This document shows positions 5,850 to 10,070 of a DNA stretch of 10,070 nt, piece after piece. Made by a program: the position numbers and the translations under genes. Numbering within the stretch: position 1 is the first letter of the stretch; each line of letters opens with the position of its first letter. The notes beneath the pieces were generated by a model. It did not search any database, was not told the origin of the DNA, and saw nothing but the letters and a program-made list of their open reading frames with translations. The stretch is from Lachnospiraceae bacterium. Lineage in GTDB: Bacteria; Bacillota; Clostridia; Lachnospirales; Lachnospiraceae. Location of the stretch: assembly GCA_017961385.1 (NCBI GenBank), contig JAGCXJ010000331.1, positions 1 through 10,070 on the forward strand, read 5' to 3'.

Positions 5850-8800
5850 ATGATGAAAAGAATCTTGTCTATTGTGATGATCGCTTTTCTTTTCTTTAAC
5901 ACTGCCTTGGCACTCTTTCCTTTTGGAAGCAGGGCAGCCACAGAAGATAAGACGTACACATTTTCTGAACTGGATTCTCCCATGGAGTACGGACTCACTT
6001 CAGAGGTGACAAGCGACGGAAAGCTCAACATCACGTTTAACGATCAGTATAAATCCAAATTCTTTAAGATACCGGATGATATTGAGCCGGCAGCCATAAC
6101 AAAGGTGACGTTTAAGCTTTCAAAGGGTGCAGAGAGCGCTCTTGGATTCAAGCTTCACGACCAGGCGGATTATGATTCTGACAATAAGGAAGGAACTCCC
6201 GTTTCATACGGCAAGGCTGAGATCATCCCTACAAAGGGCAAGGATGTAAAATATTTCTCGATCATGTCATTAAACGGCGGAACAACTGAAATAAGCGTTG
6301 ACAGCGTGACATTTACCGTTGACGATTCAGTGGCAGCTGAAGCAAATGACGAACCTGCTGTTGAAGGAGAAAACATCATTCCAAACGGAAACTTTGACAG
6401 CGAGGATGTTTCAATGTGGCAGGCTGAGGCCGGTGAGGCAAAGATCTCTACAGCCACAGCAGACGAGCCTATCTTTGATGATGTAAAGACATATGGTGTC
6501 ATCAATTCCAGAACAAGATCATATGACTGCATAGCTATTGATGTTACGGATCTTGTTACTAACGGAAGCACATATGCATTTACTTTCTATGCAATGCTTT
6601 CGGATGACTACGAGGGAGCACCCGCAGATCAGAGACAGGTTGATTTTGCTCCTTATATAACATCTGGAGGCGATACATCATATCTCGGTTCTTATTCGGC
6701 AGAACTTTCAGGTGATGTTTCCCAGCAGCTGACACCAGGCAAATGGACCAAGTTTTCCGGTACATTCAAGGTTGCTTCGGCAGGCAGTCTGGATAAGGTA
6801 GTGATTCGTCTCCTTGAGCAGGGAACAAACTACGGCGAAGGAGACTGTGTAAAGGGTGAATATTACGTTACAGGAGTTTCACTCATTGATATGAATGTTG
6901 CTACAGGATCGATAGAAGAAGGGATCCCGGCACTCAGAGACAGCATGGAAGCAGATTTCGGAAAGGATTTCATTGCGGGAACATCGCTTTCCGGTTCAGA
7001 GATAAATGATTCTGTTCTGATGTCGCTTGTTGAAAAACACTTCAATGCAATAACTCTCGGAAATGAGTTAAAGCCCGATGCGATCTTCGGCTACAGCAAC
7101 GACAAGGTCCCGATGACAGAGACCGTTCATCTTGGCGGAGAAAAACTCGTTGTTCCTAAACTGGATTTCTCAAGAGCGGAAAGATACTTGGATTTTATCC
7201 TTGAATGGAACGAGGCAAATCCCGACAAGCAGATAAAGGTAAGAGGCCATGTGCTTGTATGGCATTCTCAGACTCCCGAGTGGTTCTTCCATGAAAACTA
7301 TGAGACAGCAAAGCCTTACGCATCGGTTGAACTTATGAACCTGCGTCAGGAATGGTACATAAAGAGCGTTCTTGAACACTTCGTTGGAAGCGACAGCCCC
7401 TACAAGGATCTGTTCTACGGATGGGATGTTGTAAATGAGGCAGTGAGCGACTCTACGGGAACCTACAGAAGCGACAAGGAGAATTCAAGCTGGTGGGCAG
7501 TATACGGAAGCGAGGAATTCATTAAGAACGCATTCGTATATGCCAACAAGTATGCTCCCGAGACACTGGATCTTTACTATAACGACTATAATGACTGCAC
7601 ACCCGGAAAGGTAGAGGGTATCGTCAAACTTCTTAAGGCTGTCAAGGAGACAGAAGGAGCAAGGATATCCGGAATGGGTATGCAGGGACACTACGACATA
7701 GATTATCCCACAGCCGATGCTTTCAAGGATGCAGCAAGAAAATACGGCGAAGTAGTAGGCAAGGTAATGCTTACTGAGGTAGATCTTAAATCAAGCAGCA
7801 CTTACGACGGAACAGAACTTACTCTTCAGGATGAGTATACAAAGCAGGCATATAAGTATAAGGAAATATATGATTGCATGAAGGAACTCGAAGCTGAAGG
7901 CAAGGTAAAGGTCGCAGGTATTGTATTCTGGGGCGTAATAGACGGAAACTCATGGCTTCAGGCTTATACGGGAGTTGGCGGAGGAGTGACAGACGGCAGT
8001 CCTCAGTGTCCTCTTCTTTTTGATGATGATTATCATGCAAAGCCGGCTTACTGGGCTTTTGTCGATCCGACAAAGCTCGCACCCATGATGCACAGTGTCA
8101 GCATCCTGCAGGCACCTGTTGACAGCCTGGATGATGCTTCGCTGATAGAATTTGATGACATTGCTTCAACATTTGCTGCCATATGGAATGAGGGACAGAT
8201 ACAGTTTAAGGTAAATGTTGTTGATTATACGGATGATGCTTCCGACAAGGTTTCTGTATATCTTGACCGCTACAACAGCAAATCTGAAGGAATTAAGACA
8301 AGATGTGTTGAAGTATCAAGAAGCGACTGTGAAAAGACCGACACAGGCTATGTAGCATATGTCAATGTTCCCATGGAGGAGGCAGCAAACAATGCCGTTG
8401 CAGGTTTTGATATAGTCATAACAGACGGAAACGACAAGTACGCATTCAATGACAAGACCATGACTCAGGAAAGCTCTAGCAAGTATTTTGCAGAGATGAT
8501 GCTCAAGCCTTTCATGTACATACCTATGGGCAAGGCACTGATCGACGGCGAGTACGATGATGCATACAACGGCGCTGTCGAGGTTGTACTGGGAAATGCA
8601 AATGATTCACCGAAAGCAACTGCTACGGCAAAGCTTTTATGGGATCAGGATTTCCTCTATGTATATGCAGATATAAAGGATGCTGATCTTAACAAGGCAA
8701 ATGAAGAGCCGCACGAACAGGATTCGCTCGAAGTATTCATAGATGAGACAAACTCAAAGGCGGATTCATATAATGCAGCTACCAAGCAGTACAGGATCAA

Positions 8801-9230
8801 CTTTGATAACGAGCATTCATTCAACGGAGACAAGTGCACGGAAGAGAATCTCAAGACCGTAACAAAGAAAGTTGACGGCGGATATATCGTAGAGGGAGCT
8901 TTCAAGTGGACGGAAGTCAAGCCAAAGGAAGGCGATCACATCGGTATAGAGCTTCAGATAAATGATGCCGATGCATCAGGAGCAAGAGTCGGAACCCTTA
9001 CATGGAACGATCTGACAAACCAGTGCTGGTCATCTCCTTCATGCTTCGGTACAGCTGTATTTACGAAAGAGGCCGAGTATGTTCCGACAGTTGAAGAGGC
9101 TGAGCCTACAGAGGCTGTTGAAACTGCTTCCGATGATTCAAACAGCACAGCTGTTGGAGTAGTCCTTCTTGCTACAGCTGCTGCAGTCGGCGGATTCGCA
9201 GCATTAAGCGGAAGAAAGAAAAATTCATAA
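5850..9230 (+). CDS. Multi-modular secreted endo-1,4-beta-xylanase (GH10) with CBM22 and CBM9-like modules and C-terminal membrane anchor
   Basis: Extracellular enzyme of 1126 residues that should cleave internal beta-1,4-xylosidic bonds of xylan. Order: signal peptide (1-29, likely cut after SRA); an unassigned beta-rich module (about 33-158); a CBM22/CBM_4_9-type module (about 174-348, starting NIIPNGNFDSEDVSMW); the GH10 barrel (about 356-742); a degenerate CBM9-like module (about 748-886); a CBM9-like module (about 888-1073, with LLWDQDFLYVYADIKD and NQCWSSPSCFGTAVF); an acidic Ser/Thr linker; and a hydrophobic segment (1101-1119) before RKK. GH10 landmarks: GNELKPD (404-410), VRGHVLVWHSQTP (464-476), the acid/base WDVVNEAV (Glu530), the nucleophile LTEVD (Glu643) and FWGVIDGNSW (693-702). 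All catalytic residues are intact. The ATG at 5850 has better spacing from AGAGAGGA than the ATG three bases on. The tail resembles a sortase-type end without LPXTG, so membrane anchoring is inferred. The gene stands alone between two terminators, with a sugar-binding lipoprotein gene downstream. Confidence 0.96.
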   Translation: MMKRILSIVMIAFLFFNTALALFPFGSRAATEDKTYTFSELDSPMEYGLTSEVTSDGKLNITFNDQYKSKFFKIPDDIEPAAITKVTFKLSKGAESALGFKLHDQADYDSDNKEGTPVSYGKAEIIPTKGKDVKYFSIMSLNGGTTEISVDSVTFTVDDSVAAEANDEPAVEGENIIPNGNFDSEDVSMWQAEAGEAKISTATADEPIFDDVKTYGVINSRTRSYDCIAIDVTDLVTNGSTYAFTFYAMLSDDYEGAPADQRQVDFAPYITSGGDTSYLGSYSAELSGDVSQQLTPGKWTKFSGTFKVASAGSLDKVVIRLLEQGTNYGEGDCVKGEYYVTGVSLIDMNVATGSIEEGIPALRDSMEADFGKDFIAGTSLSGSEINDSVLMSLVEKHFNAITLGNELKPDAIFGYSNDKVPMTETVHLGGEKLVVPKLDFSRAERYLDFILEWNEANPDKQIKVRGHVLVWHSQTPEWFFHENYETAKPYASVELMNLRQEWYIKSVLEHFVGSDSPYKDLFYGWDVVNEAVSDSTGTYRSDKENSSWWAVYGSEEFIKNAFVYANKYAPETLDLYYNDYNDCTPGKVEGIVKLLKAVKETEGARISGMGMQGHYDIDYPTADAFKDAARKYGEVVGKVMLTEVDLKSSSTYDGTELTLQDEYTKQAYKYKEIYDCMKELEAEGKVKVAGIVFWGVIDGNSWLQAYTGVGGGVTDGSPQCPLLFDDDYHAKPAYWAFVDPTKLAPMMHSVSILQAPVDSLDDASLIEFDDIASTFAAIWNEGQIQFKVNVVDYTDDASDKVSVYLDRYNSKSEGIKTRCVEVSRSDCEKTDTGYVAYVNVPMEEAANNAVAGFDIVITDGNDKYAFNDKTMTQESSSKYFAEMMLKPFMYIPMGKALIDGEYDDAYNGAVEVVLGNANDSPKATATAKLLWDQDFLYVYADIKDADLNKANEEPHEQDSLEVFIDETNSKADSYNAATKQYRINFDNEHSFNGDKCTEENLKTVTKKVDGGYIVEGAFKWTEVKPKEGDHIGIELQINDADASGARVGTLTWNDLTNQCWSSPSCFGTAVFTKEAEYVPTVEEAEPTEAVETASDDSNSTAVGVVLLATAAAVGGFAALSGRKKNS

Positions 9231-9243
9231 TAATACAGTATTT

Positions 9244-9280
9244 AAGGCGCAGTAGCGGATCATTGGCTGCTGCGCTTTTT
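9244..9280 (+). terminator. Rho-independent terminator after the xylanase gene
   Basis: GCGCAGTAGC (9247-9256), a 9-nt loop, and GCTGCTGCGC (9266-9275) form a 10-bp stem with one G-T wobble, followed by TTTTT (9276-9280). Flanking A/T bases can extend the stem. It begins 13 nt past the xylanase stop. Confidence 0.9.
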
Positions 9281-9407
9281 GCGTGCATGAGCACATTTCT
9301 GTAAAAAATTGTCAGGACAAGACAAAAAAATGCTAGGCCTGATAAAAAAGAGGACAATAATAAAACAAAAAATTACAGAAATTAACAAACAACTACTACC
9401 GTGCACG
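9281..9407 (+). other. AT-rich spacer upstream of the chvE-like gene
   Basis: Between the xylanase terminator and the candidate promoter lies a strongly A-rich stretch without a credible gene on either strand. It holds two copies of AGGACAA (9314-9320 and 9351-9357), 37 bp apart, and a small GTGC-ATGA-GCAC inverted repeat (9283-9294). A-rich DNA upstream of a promoter can act as an UP-like element, fitting the strong expression inferred from codon use. No recognised operator, such as a clear cre box, is visible. Confidence 0.35.
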
Positions 9408-9416
9408 TGATATCAT
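9408..9416 (+). promoter_or_regulatory. Candidate extended -10 promoter for the chvE-like gene
   Basis: TGATATCAT combines an extended TGN element (9408-9410) with TATCAT (9411-9416), one change from TATAAT. There is no -35 box at normal spacing; TTAACA (9382-9387) is five of six but 23 bp away. Extended -10 promoters can act without a good -35. The start of transcription would be near 9423, just before the leader hairpin. The box overlaps the palindrome TGATATCA (9408-9415), which could also be an operator. Confidence 0.4.
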
Positions 9417-9428
9417 GCAAATTGTAGG

Positions 9429-9449
9429 GAGGATTGGCAGTCAATCCTC
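9429..9449 (+). promoter_or_regulatory. Perfect leader hairpin upstream of the chvE-like gene
   Basis: GAGGATTG (9429-9436), loop GCAGT, CAATCCTC (9442-9449): an 8-bp perfect stem that would lie near the 5' end of the mRNA. No T tract follows, so it is not a terminator. The TCCTC of the right arm (9445-9449) is also complementary to the GAGGA of the gene's ribosome binding site (9470-9474), allowing an alternative, weaker pairing. A role in mRNA stability or translation control is inference. Confidence 0.6.
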
Positions 9450-9483
9450 AGGAGTAAATTTAATAATGGGAGGAAAGTACACA

Positions 9484-10070
9484 ATGAAAAAACTACTCAG
9501 TGTATTACTCAGCGTAGCAGTTATCGCTACATTGTTGACAGGCTGTGGCGGAGCAGGTGGCTCTTCAAGCGGCGCAAAGAAAGTCGGCGTTTCAATGCCT
9601 ACAAAGGATCTCCAGAGATGGAACCAGGATGGTGCTAACATGGAGAAGGAACTTAAGGCAGCTGGTTACGAAGTTGACCTTCAGTTCGCTAACAACGATG
9701 TTCAGCAGCAGGTTTCTCAGATCGAGAACATGATCTCTAGCGGATGCAGCGTACTCGTTATCGCAGCTATCGAAGGTTCTTCACTCGGTGAAGCTCTTGA
9801 CATGGCTAAGAAGGCTAACATCCCTGTAATCGCTTATGACCGTCTTATCATGAACTCAGATGCAGTTTCTTACTATGCTACATTTGATAACTATAAGGTT
9901 GGTACAGTTCAGGGCGAATACGTTGTTAAGGCTCTTGATCTTGACAATGCAGCAGGACCTTTCAACATTGAGTTTACCGCAGGTGATCCCGGTGACAACA
10001 ATGCAGGTTACTTCTTCAACGGTGCTTACGACGTTCTTAAGCCCTACATCGAGAGCGGCAAGCTGAACGT
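9484..10070 (+). CDS. chvE: ChvE-like multiple-monosaccharide ABC transporter substrate-binding lipoprotein (partial, runs off the window)
   Basis: First 195 residues of a periplasmic-binding-protein-like sugar receptor, anchored outside the membrane as a lipoprotein. The signal peptide MKKLLSVLLSVAVIATLLTGC ends in lipobox LTGC (Cys21). The mature part matches the sugar-binding family of ribose/xylose/ChvE type: KKVGVSMPTKDLQRWNQDG (31-49), NNDVQQQVSQIENMI, then VLVIAAIEGSSLGEAL, and IPVIAYDRLIMNSDAVSYYA. The later GDPGDNNAGYFFNGAYDVLK is characteristic of ChvE, which delivers glucose, galactose, arabinose or xylose to its ABC transporter. Start choice: GGGAGGA (9468-9473) lies about 10 nt before the ATG at 9484; an in-frame ATG at 9466 would add six residues before the signal peptide and is less likely. 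Codons such as GCT, GTT and AAG dominate, unlike the neighbours, which suggests strong expression. Permease and ATPase genes should follow beyond the window. With the xylanase upstream it fits uptake of xylan-derived sugars. Confidence 0.93.
   Translation, partial: MKKLLSVLLSVAVIATLLTGCGGAGGSSSGAKKVGVSMPTKDLQRWNQDGANMEKELKAAGYEVDLQFANNDVQQQVSQIENMISSGCSVLVIAAIEGSSLGEALDMAKKANIPVIAYDRLIMNSDAVSYYATFDNYKVGTVQGEYVVKALDLDNAAGPFNIEFTAGDPGDNNAGYFFNGAYDVLKPYIESGKLN

Noticed and set aside
6170..6571. 133-codon open frame on the minus strand inside the xylanase gene
   Set aside because: It lies opposite the CBM22 and preceding linker coding region, its protein is Ser/Val-rich without a recognisable domain, and it has no supporting ribosome binding site or gap; it is a shadow of the + strand gene.
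9281..9407. Catabolite-responsive (cre) operator upstream of the chvE-like gene
   Set aside because: I looked for the CcpA consensus around the palindromes and found no acceptable match; the TGATATCA palindrome is better explained as part of the -10 element.
9429..9449. Leader hairpin as a terminator or attenuator
   Set aside because: No T tract follows the stem; the sequence after it is AGGAGTAAATT, so intrinsic termination is unlikely.
9466..9486. Upstream in-frame ATG as start of the chvE-like gene
   Set aside because: It would add six residues in front of a standard lipoprotein signal peptide and would use the best ribosome binding site as coding sequence; the ATG at 9484 fits better.
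9545..9733. 62-codon + strand open frame inside the chvE-like gene
   Set aside because: It is out of frame with the lipoprotein gene, which has a signal peptide, lipobox and clear family match over the whole stretch; the same applies to the open frame at 9860-10066.
1..10070. CRISPR array, tRNA, insertion sequence or phage genes
   Set aside because: No regularly spaced repeats, cloverleaf-like segments, transposase or integrase motifs, or terminal inverted repeats were seen on either strand.

Overview
The window looks like chromosomal DNA from an anaerobic, plant-fibre-degrading Firmicute of the Lachnospiraceae (Butyrivibrio-like; this placement is inference from gene content and style, with no marker gene present). 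The pointers are a large multi-domain GH10 xylanase, a ChvE-type sugar-binding lipoprotein, strong AGGAGG ribosome binding sites, moderate G+C with AT-rich intergenic DNA, and a PaaK/ACT-domain gene pair of the kind found in anaerobes. All eight genes are on the + strand. I see no RNA genes, insertion sequences, phage genes or CRISPR array.

Layout. (1) 5-433 is a small regulator with an XRE helix-turn-helix and an AbrB/SpoVT-like domain, closed by a clear rho-independent terminator (439-464). (2) 525-3471 is a two-gene unit: a lipoprotein with a papain-like (C1A) fold plus a lectin-like domain, in which all three catalytic positions appear to be replaced, then, 4 nt downstream and without its own Shine-Dalgarno, a PAS-GGDEF-GAF protein (probable diguanylate cyclase). 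(3) 3582-5652 is a tight operon of a phenylacetate-CoA ligase family enzyme, a tandem-ACT amino-acid-sensing protein and a thioredoxin, closed by a strong terminator (5656-5686). (4) 5850-9230 is a 1126-residue secreted xylanase with an uncharacterised N-terminal beta-rich module, a CBM22-type module, a GH10 catalytic domain, two CBM9-like modules (the first degenerate) and a C-terminal membrane anchor without an LPXTG motif; a terminator follows (9244-9280). (5) From 9484 to the window edge is the start of a ChvE-like sugar-binding lipoprotein gene, preceded by an extended -10 promoter and a perfect 8-bp leader hairpin.

How the genes fit together. The xylanase would cut xylan at the cell surface, and the ChvE-like lipoprotein, presumably heading an ABC transporter operon beyond the window, would capture monosaccharides such as xylose. 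The aryl-CoA ligase, ACT and thioredoxin genes look like an aromatic acid/aromatic amino acid module; in rumen anaerobes phenylacetate can be activated and reductively carboxylated toward phenylalanine, which would fit, but the oxidoreductase needed is not in this window. The pseudo-peptidase lipoprotein and the PAS-GGDEF-GAF protein may link a surface-exposed binding protein to cyclic-di-GMP control; that link rests only on co-transcription.

The most unusual items are the catalytically dead papain-like lipoprotein, the non-LPXTG C-terminal anchor of the xylanase, and the possible alternative pairings around the ribosome binding site of the chvE-like gene.
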